From Holotrichia oblita (lineage: Eukaryota; Arthropoda; Insecta; Coleoptera; Scarabaeidae), in the NCBI GenBank assembly GCA_023690525.1, contig CM043017.1:153935518-153999517 (forward strand): a stretch of DNA of 64,000 nucleotides. Direction: 5' to 3'. This document shows, piece after piece, positions 1 through 11,490 of the stretch. The position numbers were made by a program, and so were the translations under genes. Under the pieces are notes generated by a model. The model was not told the origin of the DNA. It saw only the letters and a program-made list of their open reading frames with translations, and did no database searches. Numbering within the stretch: position 1 is the stretch's first letter; each line of letters begins with the position of its first letter.

Positions 1-901
1 TTCTTGATTTACTGTTTTAAATGATTGCCTATCAAATAAATAAATTACCAATTAAACACAAAAACATCAGGAAATCATGCGAATATTGAAACATCAGTAG
101 TTTTTCACTTTACAGCGACCTCATAGTTATGTAGTTCTTTTGAGTTGAAGTATTAGAGTTTCACGACATTGAAAACACATTAGTATTGTTTAGTATCGTT
201 GCAGCAAATCCTATGCCCTCACCATCGGAATCACAAAGTTTCAGTTCTTCAGAAAATAAAATGAACTTTTTTCATTATTGCTATTTTCATATTGGTCGTA
301 CAATGTGGGGTTACCATAGAACATATCAAATACATGAGTTCCAATTGAAGATGGATTTTAACTGTAATCTCAAGGCAAAAACGGTCGAAATTTCTCGAAA
401 ATTTTTATCCAATCGCAAATGTTCTCAGCTTTCAGAATATGTATACTTTGTGTTTCGAAATGTGGCTCCTTCCACTCGAAAAACGGCACAAACGGAAGCT
501 CTGCGCGAATGCGGTACTAGAGCGCATACGAGAGGGCGAGGGTACCTGATAGTAGTATGTAAATTCGGACAGCAGATTCTGATTATACTGGATCGATTTA
601 CCTCGCTTAGTGATTTTCCTGGTGATTGGCGAGTCGAGAAATTTTGCTGAGTCACTATAATACTGCATTCGTGCAATGTTGTGGTTTTTTGCATTTTTTG
701 GGCGAAGAAGCCACATTTCCAAATACAAAGATAAACATGAAGAAATTTGCTATCTGATAAAGGAATTACCGCAGGGTTGCGGTCGTGTTATGCCTTGAGA
801 TGATACGCAGAAGTTGATGATCAGCTTTTACGCCATTTCTTGCCTCGATATACCACATCTAAGTTCTGATATACCCCCGCTCTAAATCGTTTAAGATTAT
901 G
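1..901. other. Unannotated flank left of the first mariner
   Basis: No family is recognised here. An open frame of 154 codons runs on the plus strand at 186-650, and two shorter frames overlap it on the minus strand. None shows a domain, a signal peptide or a repeat that I know, and the mutual overlap argues for chance openness. The stretch at 430-560 is less AT-rich than its surroundings. I see no RNA gene and no paired termini. Confidence 0.4.
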
Positions 902-903
902 TA

Positions 904-2191
904 CGAGGGAACGTTTTTATATTCGCGGAATGAGCGGGTTGTAGGGGGGTGATTGGGCGCATTGGGGGCGTGGCCTGCGCAGCGACTCGTAATTAGTATA
1001 AATACGAAGTTTCATTGTTATTAGACAGTTAGTCTTTGAGCTATCGTCAACCAAGTAACATAATCAGGAGTGAAAAGTGAAATATGGAAAAAATCGAATA
1101 TCGTGCCGTTATAAAGTTCCTTACCAGGCAAGGAAAATCAGTCGCGACCATAATGAATGAGATGTCATTGGTTTACGGCGACTCTTGTCCAGGAAAAACC
1201 ATGGTGTACAAGTGGCATAGTTTATTTAAACAAGGAAGGGAATCGCTTGAAGACAACCCGAGGCCGAGCAGGAGCATTGAGGTGACCACGCCAGCACTTA
1301 TCCAAAAAGTTGAAAAAATTGTACTCGAAGATGCTTGACTAAAGAAGAAACAACTCGCAGAAATGGTTGGAGTATCCGATACAACAATCTTTAAAATCCT
1401 ACACGATCATCTCGGCATGTCTAAGGTCAGCGCAAGATGGGTGCCGAGAATGCTCACGCCGCCGTAAAAACAACAGCGCGTAGAGTGTTCGCGTGCATTT
1501 TTGGACCTCTGTAATGAAGACAAGGATGGTGTATTGACTCGAATTGTTACTGGAGACGAATCTTGGGTTCATCATTATGAACCTGAGTCCAAACAAGACT
1601 CCATGCAGTGGCATAAAAAGGGCACAGCACCTCCCAAGAAATTTAAAGTGTCACAATCAGCTGGGAAACTCATGGCAACGGTATTGTGGGACTCGGAAGG
1701 AATATTGTTGATTGATTATAAAGATAAAGGTGTTTCTATAACCGGAGAATATTACGCTTCAATATTAGAGCGACTAAAAGAAGCCATTAAAGAGAAAAGA
1801 CGGAGAAAGTTGACGAAAGGTGTGCTGCTTTTGCACGACAACGCGCCCGTCCACAAGAGCCGCGTTGCGTTAGCTGCCCTGCATAAGGTGGGCTTCGAAA
1901 TTGTGAATCACCCTCCCGACAGCCCAGACCTGGCCCCGAGTGATTATTACCTGTTTCCGAAAATGAAAAAAGAGCTGCGGGGTAAAAAATTTACTGCCGA
2001 TGATGAAGGCAGTTTCGGCGTATTTTGCAGATAAAGAGAAATCATTTTTTTATGAGGGTATAAATAAATTAATTGAAAGATGTGAAAAATGTAACCGTCT
2101 TGCAGGTGAATATAGTGAAAAAGAAAAATAATTTGGTTTTTTTATTTCCACCCCTTATCCCCCATTCCGCGAATATAAAAACGCTCCCTCG
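904..2191 (+). mobile_element. mariner element, full length, copy A
   Basis: The element is bounded by inverted repeats of about 29 bp. The left end begins CGAGGGAACGTTTTTATATT at 904, and the right end, read inward from 2191, is the same apart from one base. A TA lies directly outside each end (902-903 and 2192-2193), the target duplication expected of the Tc1/mariner superfamily. Its length of about 1.29 kb is normal for mariner. The termini look intact, but the transposase inside is broken (separate entry). A 5'-truncated sister copy lies at 11491-12130, so this family was active in this genome. Confidence 0.93.
1084..2131 (+). pseudogene. mariner transposase (DD34D), broken
   Basis: This was the transposase that cuts and pastes copy A. 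The N-terminal paired-type helix-turn-helix starts at ATG 1084 (MEKIEYRAVIKFLTRQGKS). The catalytic part shows all three acidic residues: VTGDESW, LLHDNAPVH and LAPSDYY, with 34 residues between the second and third aspartate. Three lesions stop it. TGA at 1336-1338 and TAA at 1465-1467 interrupt a single frame, and an 8-bp loss near 2007 shifts the C-terminus out of frame compared with copy 11491-12130. The usual PPYSPDLAPSD box reads PPDSPDLAPSD. The original stop is probably TAA 2129-2131. It resembles the proteins often annotated as SETMAR-like or Mos1-like in insects; I do not assign the subfamily. Confidence 0.92.
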
Positions 2192-2193
2192 TA

Positions 2194-2489
2194 GTTTCAA
2201 TTTTCGAAAACTCTGTCAGTTTACCATCGGTTATATTAGGACATTTTTGGTAAAGGTATTGAAATCCTGCTTCCTCTTTAGCTATTGCTTTGACGAAATG
2301 TTTCATAAAGCCTAGATCTAGAACTAGAGATCATAACTGATCTACCGTTTACAATTTGTGTAATTGATTTCATCAAGGAGAGTTACTTTCATACGTTTCC
2401 TTCATATAAATAGCACACTCGACTGAAATACAAGGGTAGCTATATCCTATTAATAAAAGCACAGCTTTTAAACTTAATTTCAAGGCATA
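2194..2489. other. Spacer between two mariners
   Basis: AT-rich single-copy-looking sequence with no gene, RNA or paired repeat that I can support. Confidence 0.4.
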
Positions 2490-2491
2490 TA

Positions 2492-3727
2492 CGAGGGCTA
2501 TTTATGAGGCAGGTGGTTGGTGACTGCGCATATCCCTTTCCGCACGCTCTGCCACTGACGAGTCCAACACGCCGTTTTCTGTTGAGTTGCAGTCACGTAA
2601 ATATGGCTGACGCTATTGATTGCCCAGCCAATTGTGAATTGCGAGCTGTTATTCGTTTCTTGCAAATAGAAGGGAACAGTGCTGCGGAAATTCATCGAAG
2701 AATGAGTCGAGTGTATGGAGACAGCTTTATGAGTGATAGCGTTGTTCGTTAATGGTGTCGAAAGTTTAAAGATGGCCGAACTGATGTGCATGATGAAGGG
2801 GGTCAAGGACGCAAGTCTGTCGCTACAGATAACATTGTTCAACGAGTTGACCAGGCGGTTAAGGAAAATCGAAGGTTCACCATAAGTGAATTTTCGATGA
2901 AATTTCAAGATCTTCCCTGTATTCTATCGTTACTGAACAGTTGTGCTACAGAAAAGTTTGCGCTCGGTGGGTTCCAAAGATGTTGACTGACAACCACAAA
3001 ACTCGCTGAATGGCTGCAGCGTTGGAATTGCTTGAAGATTTTTTGAAATCCATTGTGACAGGTGGTGAGACATGGGTTCAATATGACACGCCCGAAACGA
3101 AACGACAATGACAACAATGGATGCACACTAATTCTCCAAAGACACCCACAAAATTCAAACGAACCTTCAAGAACCGTAAGGTTATGGCAGGTGTTTTTTT
3201 TGGACCAACAAGGTGTGTTGCTTGTGGAGTTTATGCAGCCTGGAACAACAATTAATGCAGCTTCATATTGAGAAACTTTGCGACGCTTAGGAGAGCTATT
3301 CACAACAAACGAAGAGGCATGCTGACTTTTGGAATTGTTCTGATCCACAACAATGCCCGTCCTCACAGCGCTTGTGTAACCCAATGGCTCCTCCAGCAAT
3401 TTCAATGGGACGTTTTCGAACCCTCACCATATAGTCCCGATCTAGCGTCGAGTGACTTTCATCTTTTTCCTGAACTGAAACAGTGGCTTGGGGGCGGAGG
3501 GGGCCAGCGCTTCCAAACTGACGTGGAGTTCAAAGAAACGGTCACAAAACACTCCCAATCATTCCTGGCAACATTTTATAAAGAGGGTATTGCAAAGTTT
3601 GTTGACAGTTATGAAAAATGCCAGAATTATCAAGGTGATTATATAGAGAAATATCCTGTATTGTACATTACTTCTGGTAATAAAATCTTTTTTGTATATT
3701 CACCCGTCTTTTCTTTATAGGCCATCG
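2492..3727 (+). mobile_element. mariner-like element of a second lineage, decayed
   Basis: The left end has TA at 2490-2491 followed by CGAGGGCTATTTATGAGGC. The right end at 3708-3727, read inward, gives CGATGGCCTATAAAG, a worn match to it. The span of about 1.24 kb fits a mariner. The right-hand TA is gone or has mutated, so that boundary is good only to a few bases. The coding part differs strongly from copy A (904-2191), so this is a separate lineage and not another copy. Confidence 0.75.
2603..3720 (+). pseudogene. mariner transposase, dead at two catalytic positions
   Basis: The transposase of the element at 2492-3727. The likely start is ATG 2603 (MADAIDCPANCELRAVIRFL). The helix-turn-helix region is interrupted by TAA at 2750-2752, and the frame changes near 2930, 3110, 3190 and 3270. 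The first catalytic box reads VTGGETW, so aspartate has become glycine. The second reads LIHNNARPH, aspartate to asparagine. The third, LASSDFHLFP, keeps its aspartate, and the 34-residue spacing between the second and third positions is kept. A small G-rich expansion (GGGGG after QWL) follows. Losing two of three metal ligands means it could not cut DNA even with the frame breaks ignored. Confidence 0.88.
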
Positions 3728-5150
3728 GAGGTTGATATTGTTGAGGTTTATATATATATGTAATCTCATCCTTGCATTGCATTGTAAATATTATTGCAAC
3801 AGGAAAAGGGATTGCAAAATAATGCCTCAATGGTTTCTGACGATTTGCATTCTTGCTCATATATTTCTGCTTGAGGTTTTGATAACTTTTAATCGCGACT
3901 TTTAGGTCATTCAATTCTAGTTGATTTATTACATGGGACGTTTCCTCTAGAAACAGAAATCTTCATCGATGTACAAAAAATTTGAAATATTACCTTTTAT
4001 CCCAGCATCAACGTGTTCTTAGTTTTAAGCATCGATAGGACTTGATATTGGTAAATAAATTAGGTTTGAAGGTCTTAGTGCAGCAAAAGTAGCAATTAGT
4101 CGAATAGGTCCTTTACTCACGCCAAATCATAGGCCTTAGACCATAGCATAAAAATGCTCTTACTATTTAATCAGAATCTCAAATTTAACATATAAAAAAT
4201 AAGATTTTTCCAAAACTGGATGTGTAAGAAAAGACCGTGTAGATCTGTAGTATTAATAAGAAGATTTCTCCCGGATCTTTCTGATATTTTGTGTGATTCC
4301 ATCAAACATAAAAACAAACAGAAAACAATGGTATTTCTTATGTTAATACCAGGACCTTTTATTGAGTTCAGATTTGACTGACAGCTCAGACTAAACAAAG
4401 AAACATTCAGGAATAACTCGGAGCCTTGTCGCTTACCACACATTGTAACAATTTGCATTTTCGGTTGATTTCAGCATGAAACATTTCCGCGATGTTTACC
4501 AATCGTCGTTTGCAACGATAGATAAAATAAATCACACGCTTGATAAGATCTACGATAAAATACAGCTTGCAGACAGGAAATAGACTCCATTTTGAATAAA
4601 TAATCGCTTTTGTCTCTTTTAAACATTTTTAGTTCAAAAAATGCATCGAAATTGATTTCATTTCCTTGTCGTTGATATTGAATAAACAAATATTCGCCGG
4701 TATATATCGATCAAATCGAACCGCTTGTAAAGTTCGATGTGTGGGTCAAAGATTCAATTAAATGCTCCTATACATGTCTATCGTCAAGAACGGTTTCGTA
4801 TTACGCGACAGTTGTGTTAGAATGATACAGATTACTTAAGTTTAATCACGGTTGTAAAAGCATATACTCGGACTGCAGTTACGTATTCGTGTCATTCATT
4901 ACATTATTTATTCCATCATTCGATCTAATTGATATGGAATCTGGTTATAAATTTGTGTTCTTAATATTTGTTTACGTTTGAATAACAAATGTAATCTTAT
5001 TAGTTGATTGAATGTTAATAAATTGTCGAATTTGTTCTCTTGAGAAAATAAACTGTCTACGGCCGCTTGTAATCAATTTTAAATAAACAGCAGCACGCTA
5101 TAAAGTCATTTACAATTCGATAGTTGTTATGTACAAATAGTTTCAAAAAT
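3728..5150. other. Unannotated AT-rich stretch
   Basis: Nothing is recognised. Short open frames on the minus strand at 3639-3914, 4171-4458 and 4471-4689 carry no familiar motif and have the look of chance frames in AT-rich DNA. A short dinucleotide run (TA) lies at 3751-3760. Confidence 0.4.
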
Positions 5151-5160
5151 TTAAACAAGT

Positions 5161-5908
5161 TTAAACAAGGGGCGCAGACAGATTTTGCATGAAGAGCTTA
5201 ACATGAAAAAGGTTTGTGCGAAGATGATACCCAGACTGCTTTCTCCAGACCAAAAACACAAACGAATCAACATTTGTGGTGACGTTCTGCAAACTATCGA
5301 AACTGACCCGACCTTTTTGGAAAGGGTGGTAACATGTGGCAAGACATAGATTTTTCAATATGATCCCGAAACTAAGCGCCAATCTCGGCATTGGAAGTCT
5401 CCTAATTTACCGAGAGCGAAAAAGGCAAGGATGAGCAAATCGAAATTTAAAGCCATGTTGCTTGTTTTCTTTGATATTTGTGGAGTTATCTACACTAATT
5501 AAGTTCCCGAGGGTCAAACAATTAATTAATTAGGATTATTATTTAGAAGTTTTGAAAACTCTCTGTGAAAGGATTCGAAATAAAAGCCCTAATTTATGGA
5601 AAAGAAAGGCATGGATCCTCCATCATGACAATGCGCCAGCTCATAACGCTCTAAAAGTTAAAGAGTTTTTGGCCAAACACTCGATCATGCCAATGGAACA
5701 TCCGCCCTAGTCACCCACTTTGCTATTCCCTAAAATCAAAGCCTTGCTGAAAGGAACCCGTCACAAGTCTGTAGATTAGGTCTAGGCAAAAGCGGCACAG
5801 TTACTCAACAGCCTGTCTGAAGATGACTTTCGACACTACTTCGCGCAATGGAAACTTCGAATGGAGTGGTGTGTGGCTCGGGAGGGAAACTATTTTAAAG
5901 GAGATTAA
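5161..5908 (+). pseudogene. mariner transposase remnant, third lineage
   Basis: This is the catalytic half of a mariner transposase, lacking the N-terminal DNA-binding domain and both ends. Readable blocks are LSPDQKHKRI, YDPETKRQS, KARMSKSKFKAM, VPEGQTIN, ILHHDNAPAHNALKVKEFL and LLNSLSEDDF, ending GNYFKGD and TAA 5906-5908. The first catalytic box, expected as TGDE, reads TCGKT and is followed by a stop. The second aspartate (HHDN) is kept. The segment carrying the third aspartate is deleted after HPP. Several frame changes are needed to read through. It differs from the elements at 904 and 2492, so at least three mariner lineages lie within 5 kb. Confidence 0.82.
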
Positions 5909-6252
5909 TGTTTCATTGTTAAATTTTATCGTTAAAAATTTTTAGAACCGTAGTCTCATTATTTAATTGTCGAACTTCGTATTTGAAAAGTTTCCAAAAG
6001 ATTCAGTACACTGTCAATTTAACTTTCACTTAGGTATGAAAAATTAAGACTGTCTGGTTGTATGTGACTGAACTGTGCAAAAATGGGATTCGCAATAAAT
6101 AAACACAGATTAATCATTTATATGAAAAGCAAATGTCAAAACTCCTTTCATTAACAATCGCCCTGGCAAGAAATAATACTAGAGCATCCTTAAACGCTGC
6201 AAACAGCGTCTCCAGAAGAAACCCGAATGCATTCACGCTGGAAGAGATGCAG
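5909..6252. other. Spacer before the TTAGG tract
   Basis: No gene or paired repeat seen. The last 100 bases, up to the telomere-like repeats, may be the flank of the minus-strand non-LTR element that ends here. Confidence 0.35.
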
Positions 6253-6271
6253 TAGGTTAGGTTAGGTTAGG
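6253..6271. repeat. Short (TTAGG)n tract at the 3' end of a non-LTR element
   Basis: Almost four head-to-tail units of TTAGG (TAGGTTAGGTTAGGTTAGG), the pentamer used at most insect telomeres. Read on the minus strand this is (CCTAA)n, directly after the 3' end of the RNase H-bearing retrotransposon at 6272-7345. It is either a simple-repeat tail of the element, a slice of interstitial telomere repeat used as target, or coincidence. Confidence 0.8.
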
Positions 6272-7345
6272 AGTGGGGTGTCATGAGAACCTGTTTCACC
6301 GCAAGCCCTTAGAAAACGCTCTCTAGTTTCGCCTTCTTAACTAGACCTATCATTTTTGAGAGCGGCTCTTTTATGTAGCCGTTAGCTGTGGGGTTCTCTA
6401 CGCCCATTGCTAGAAACCTTGTCCTTACAAGGCCGTCACAGTGGCATAAAACATGAACTGGGGTTTCTTCTTCGTCTTGACAGAATCTGCAGAGAGCATC
6501 AACTGCCAGGCCGATGTTAAACATATACCTATTCAGTCTGCAGTGACCGGTCATCAGACCCACTATCACTTTGACAGTCTTCCTGTCTTTACTCAGTAGA
6601 TCTTCAGTAAACTCAGGCCTCTGTTCTCTTAGGAAGTCCTTAGCCTGTCTTTGTCCTGGTGATGTCTTCTACCATTCCTTGGACTTATTTTGTATCCATT
6701 CGTAGATGGCCTTTTTAATTTGTGATTTGGTAATGCCGAAGGAAGGGCCCGCACCTATGAAAGGCCTTGACGAACGTCGTCTAGCCAGCTCATCTACCGC
6801 CTCGTTTCTCTTCACGCCCGTGTGGCTGGGAACCCAAACCAAAGTTATTTTCCTTTGGGTGCCCACCTCATTTAGGGCTCTTACGCAGTCGCAGACCAGC
6901 TTTGGGTCAGCACTTGCGGAACTGATCGCCTTAAGTGTTGCTTGACTGTCAGAGTAAATAGCGACGTTTTTACCTGGTTCGGTCCACCTATATATGTACT
7001 TCTCTGACACAGTGATGAATTACTGCAACCTCAGCCTGGAAAATCGTCGAATCCTTGCTGAAGCTCAATGAAAGAGCCTTGCAAGGCTTCTTACCGTAAA
7101 TGCCAGCTCCTACGCCGTAGTTAGTTTTAGAGCCGTCAGTGTACCAGTCTGAGTCCGCTCTTACGGTTGGGGAGGGGGAGAGGGCAGGCATATTCCCAGT
7201 CCTTCTTATCTGGTATTATAACCTGACATTTCCCATCTTGGTTGAATTTCTGAACCAGATGCAGTAACTGAAGGAAAGATTGGCAAGGGGTTCGACCAAA
7301 GTATTGGAACCAAACGAGATTGTTTTTCGAATACTTCTCCAACGT
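6272..7345 (-). mobile_element. 3' part of a non-LTR retrotransposon with RNase H
   Basis: This is the 3' end of a LINE-like element on the minus strand. It holds the RNase H domain and the C-terminal Cys/His segment, and the reverse transcriptase upstream is missing. An RNase H after the RT points to the I/LOA group of clades; I cannot choose between them. The element ends at the TTAGG tract (6253-6271) and no poly(A) is seen. The 5' truncation near 7345 is typical of target-primed insertion. Confidence 0.75.
6309..7191 (-). pseudogene. RNase H and C-terminal zinc-knuckle region of a LINE polyprotein
   Basis: The RNase H domain reads WYTDGSKTNYGVGAGIYG (first aspartate), then STIFQAEVAVI (glutamate), AIYSDSQATLKAIS (second aspartate) and VWVPSHTGVKRNEAVDELAR (histidine and last aspartate). 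All catalytic residues are present. After it comes GLMTGHCRLNRYMF and a CRFCQDEEETPVHVLCHC cluster, the Cys/His block usual at the end of such proteins. There are two breaks: a frame change near 7000 between the two halves of RNase H, and a TAG at 6669-6671, after which the same frame continues. The role was removal of RNA from the RNA/DNA hybrid during reverse transcription. Confidence 0.88.
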
Positions 7346-8300
7346 TTTTGTACAATAGCTTAAAGATACTCAGATCCAATTACGTCTTACTGGTACAGTT
7401 ACACAAAACGGGTCGATAGTCGCAGTGGTTAGGCGGCTGATTGTCGTTAAGGTGTTTCTCACCCTCCATTTAAGCAAATTTTGCTGCAGAAACATTGACG
7501 AAGGCATTGACGAAATGAAGACATTTTGCAAGCAAATATAAGATTAGGAAATTACCAAATCATGTTTACCCATAGCATGATCTCAGTTAACTGAACATTC
7601 AAGCATGTTACTTAATACTTTATCCGGATTTAAAGTTAGATGCGTGTGTCCCTTTTCACCAAATAATGTGGACTACAGTAAAATTATTCTAAAAGAATCT
7701 TATATGTATTGAAACCGAGTTCGAGATATCGACGCTGCAACTGCAGATCATCTCAAGTATATGAAGACAAAATTTTGTTTGGAGCAATATAAAAGCATCC
7801 ATTGACAATAGTACTAGAGATAAGTCTTTATATAATGACTGGTTTCAATTGCAAAAGTAATAGAAAATATGCTACAGTTGATGAGCAAAAATACAGCGCC
7901 TAAATGTAACGATTTTTCAAATTTATCACCTCCAGTGCCTATTCAGAATTGTAGCATGTTAAATAATATGCTTCTAGATGCTCTATCCCTGGCATAGTCA
8001 ATTGTGACTGAAATGTAATATTTGTTCTCCTCCGAAAGCAATCTGCTCGGCAGTATTTCTTAATGTGCTTCCTTATCCCCAACAAAATTTTGATTCAAAA
8101 AATGGCAAAAGTAATACATGCCAGTGTTGTTAAATCTGGTGGGTGGATTATTATGAAGAATGCGAATAGTTCGAAACAAAGAAATAACAAAAAAAGCAAA
8201 ATAGAAAGCAGACATGAACAAAGAACAATAAACAACTAAACCAAAAATTTTCAAAAATTAGAAATAAGAGTCTTAAATCACTTGGTGACTTTCTACCAAT
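7346..8300. other. Unannotated stretch with a tRNA-like patch
   Basis: No coding region is recognised. At about 7412-7450 the text AGTCGCAGTGGTTAGGCGGC resembles the D-arm/A-box half of a serine- or leucine-type tRNA, but no matching B box or acceptor stem follows. It could be the worn head of a tRNA-derived SINE. The rest is AT-rich. Confidence 0.3.
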
Positions 8301-8308
8301 CTAGCTAT

Positions 8309-8728
8309 GTATGTATATCTAGTTCAATATTGGTAAGTTGCAGCCTTAAATCTTCGAGTTCGTTGATTTTCAAACGGCTTCTTTGTTTTGTCAAAATGTT
8401 TGTATCACACTGAAGCCTTTCTCCACTAGGCATGATGATAGAAAAGAGATCAGGTATTTTCAGCAACGTTCCACAATGCAGGATACTGTGTTTCAATGTT
8501 GCGCTGCAATCAGAACTTCTGATAGCCTTGGTTGAACATGCTTGGTTGCTTAAGCTCCTCGTCTGTGCTGATGATGATCAACTCTTCATACATTATCACA
8601 TTGACTTCTTCCATGGCTGTGATATTGTACGGATTTATTATCCATTGAGGAATTTGTAAATTTACGAGATGTGTGTGTAATGTGTCCAAGTGAGTGACAT
8701 AGGATAAAATAACATCGTCTTGAAGCAT
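8309..8728 (-). pseudogene. hAT transposase scrap, Buster/ZBED5-SCAND3 type
   Basis: A C-terminal piece of a hAT-superfamily transposase on the minus strand, read in two frames. The first frame (8728 downward) gives QIPQWIINPYNI, ISTDEELKQPSMFNQGYQKF and YPALWNVAENT. The second gives TNILTKQRSRLKINELEDL then RLQLTNIELDI, the equivalent of the C-terminal dimerisation segment that in relatives reads like IKTKxRxRLxxEDDLRLxLxNI. The highly conserved Cys-rich CEAGFS-type block between them is lost. This assignment is from memory of the family. The element is distinct from the hAT at 46360-56546. Confidence 0.7.
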
Positions 8729-8729
8729 T

Positions 8730-10650
8730 TCTGTTGTTCTATTAAAATATTACCCATTCTTGTAACAAGTTGGTACACGGAACGCACTTTGGGAATCCCT
8801 GCTTTAGAGAAACTACTCATTTACAATTTCATATTTTAATACGTATGTATAAATAAACGTCCTATATCTAGAGTTTTAATCAATTTTTGAATGGCCAAAA
8901 TTAGAGAAATATTTGACTAAATGGAGGTGGCCAAAACTGGAGAATTTTGCAGTTCAAAATGTAAATCATTATAACGTTGTTAGATCGTATTAAGTCTTTA
9001 ATATCGATTGATTTCCTGAAAGAACAGACATGAAAGCATAAGTAACATCCAACGAACAGATTTCCCAAAGAAAATTGAATTTGTGTCTGTAGGTGGTAAA
9101 GCAGGAGAAAAAAGTATCCTTCCAGTGCATGTAAGAAAGACGCCCTTCACTCAAAATGCACGGGTACTTTATTGACTTAGTATACCTACATGAACTGTCT
9201 GCGGCACAGACATTATTTGTATGCACTCTAGGACAATAAAGTTCCCGTAGGGTTTGAGTAAGAAACCTCCTTCTTGCGCGCACTGTCCGGATACTTTTTG
9301 TCCTGCTCTACCTCTATTCCATCTCGGTAACCATAAAAGATAGAATTTTGCGGTTTTGACATACTTAAGTGTACTTTTTTTGTGAAATAAACATACATAA
9401 ATACCGGACGTTTTTGAAAATAAATCAGTGCTGCATTACCATTCGTATCTCCAATATCCGTCGAAAAAATGCTTGTGATTAGAGGTTAGAGTTAATTTCA
9501 GTAACGTGCAACTTTTTTTCATACACCAATAGTTTCTGAGATGTAAACCAAACATAGTATCTACCTCATCTGATTGGTGTGACATTTGCCTTTTATATTT
9601 TAGATAAAAAGCTAAAAAACTAAGTCTTTACCTTTTTGGTACGTTAAGAGGTATCGTAGATACGAGTGGTGAATTTCATTTCAAAAATGAGTACCTCTAC
9701 ATTTAGGCTAGATATGAAAATGGTTCCAACCAAAAAAGCTGCTGATACATCAAAAATGGGACAATTTATAGAGACATTCTGCTTAATGAGGGCAAAATAA
9801 GACATGGTTTAAAATACTGCTATTACTTTCTGCTAAACAAGCGATTCAGATTGAACGTCACAATGGAGCACACGTACAATGTATAAAAGATTCCAAACAG
9901 AACGAACGGCGCTTAGATGGAATTCTCTAAATTTAGTGTTAAGTATTGTTTTCGAAATTCCCACACAACTCGTAACATAAAATCACACTTCTCCGAATAT
10001 TTCTCAACGAAAACAAACTCATCCACTCTCGTAACGGTGTAAAAACACGAAGCATGAACAACGGTTTAATCGATTCGATAACTTGAAAAGAAGTTTGAGC
10101 CCTCATTCTTGGGTGTACAACGGCCTGTTTAGACTGCGTGCGATTTAATTGCTTTTCTGCATGTGATGGTCGCGTCAAACGTCGTTGTTTAGTGGAGATT
10201 TTCTTAGAAAGCACATATAATAGAAGTCGACGAAACTATTACAAAAAGACGGTAGACAGTGTACTTACACCGCGGCTGTATGACCATGCCCACTGTCTCA
10301 TGGACAACCGGGTTTTTGCATGACGAACACATCCTTGTCTTTCATCTTTTCGTGTTATAATTATTACTTGTTGTTACGTTGAATTATACGTTTACTTTGT
10401 TATATATAGGAATGAGATTACACGTAAACTATTTTAGAGGTATACAACTGTATCATGCAATGTGTGTAGTACGCAAGTACATAAAGACAAATTAAGTAGA
10501 ACAATGGAAAACAAGAACAGAATTAATTAATTACGTCCGATTTTGTTTTGAGCGTGGTTTTGATTTAACACGGTTTACAATCGTGTTGCATTTAATTAAG
10601 TATGGTTAAAAAATGTTCGTCTACATAATAAACAAACAAATGTACATAAT
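8730..10650. other. Unannotated stretch
   Basis: AT-rich. Small open frames (8990-9283 minus, 9939-10214 minus, 10138-10323 plus) lack any motif I know and the last two overlap on opposite strands. No paired ends or RNA gene are supported. Confidence 0.35.
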
Positions 10651-10654
10651 AAAA

Positions 10655-11250
10655 CAAAAAACCATTCGTAGGGGGCAAGACCTGGACTCTAAGGAGTGCG
10701 CTGAAGAAGTTTCAGCCCTGTGGTCAAATATTTATTGCAAGCTTTAGGGCGGTAAGCTGAAGCGTTGTCATAATGGAGAAATCAAGTGTCGTTTCTTGAC
10801 TTTGACAGTGGGCCCTTTATCGTTTTGATGACTTCAGTCTGACACTGTTCTGTGTACCACTTAGCTGTGGCTGTCTTTTGTGTGTCCAAGACAACACGCT
10901 CCACAATCCCAGTCGATTTGAAAAATATGGTTCATCATCATTTTCTTATTTTTAGATTTCCTCATCATTAAACACCCAAACTTTGTTTTGAGTCTTGGTC
11001 AGCACATCACAATGCTATTACCAAGTCTCGCCACTTGTCACGATGTTGTTCGAATATAGAGATTGTAACTTGACAAACTTTTTTAGCATCTTTCGATACC
11101 AAGTTACACGTTGTGTCATCTGCTCGTGAGTTAGTCTATGTGACATCCAAAGACAACAAAGTTTTTTCACATGCAAATAATCATGCAGAAGAGAGCGAAT
11201 TGCCGGTGCATTTAGGCCTAAGCTATCCTCTATCTGCTGTACTGTATTCG
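10655..11250 (-). pseudogene. mariner transposase fossil, fourth lineage
   Basis: Read on the minus strand across several frames: TVQQIEDSLGLNAPAIRSLL, LHDYLHVKKLCCLWMSHRLT, QRVTWYRKMLKKF, NNIVTSGETW, ATAKWYTEQCQTEVIKTIKG, YDNASAYRPKACNKYL and a final box like TPxSPGLAPYEWF. This is the order helix-turn-helix linker, first, second and third catalytic boxes of a mariner. The first box has lost its aspartate (TSGET), and the third position reads E in APYEW. Both ends are missing. It is highly decayed, with stops in all frames. Confidence 0.72.
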
Positions 11251-11490
11251 GTTAGATTTTTGTGTTGATAACTTTTATTTTTGCAACGATAAATAGAATT
11301 AAATTTAAACGCAAGCATAAGGTAAGTCGTGTTTTCTATAAACACGGTTATTTTTTTGTAATTTGTTTTTGTTCTGTAAGAAAAATGTCGGACACTACAA
11401 TTATAAAACAAAAAGGGAAAATCATTTCTTTCTCAATGTTTTGAACGGAGTTCGAAATGAAAAAGGTTCAACCTATCTAGGTAGAATCTT

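Noticed and set aside
186..650. 154-codon plus-strand open frame
   Set aside because: It overlaps two minus-strand open frames, and no domain, transcript signal or relative is recognised. A chance frame in a less AT-rich patch is more likely.
6253..6271. True telomere end
   Set aside because: Only about four units, internal, with ordinary sequence on both sides.
11363..11490. N-terminal 40 residues of the frame leading into mariner copy A2
   Set aside because: Copy A shares no similarity here; this is flanking DNA that happens to be open.
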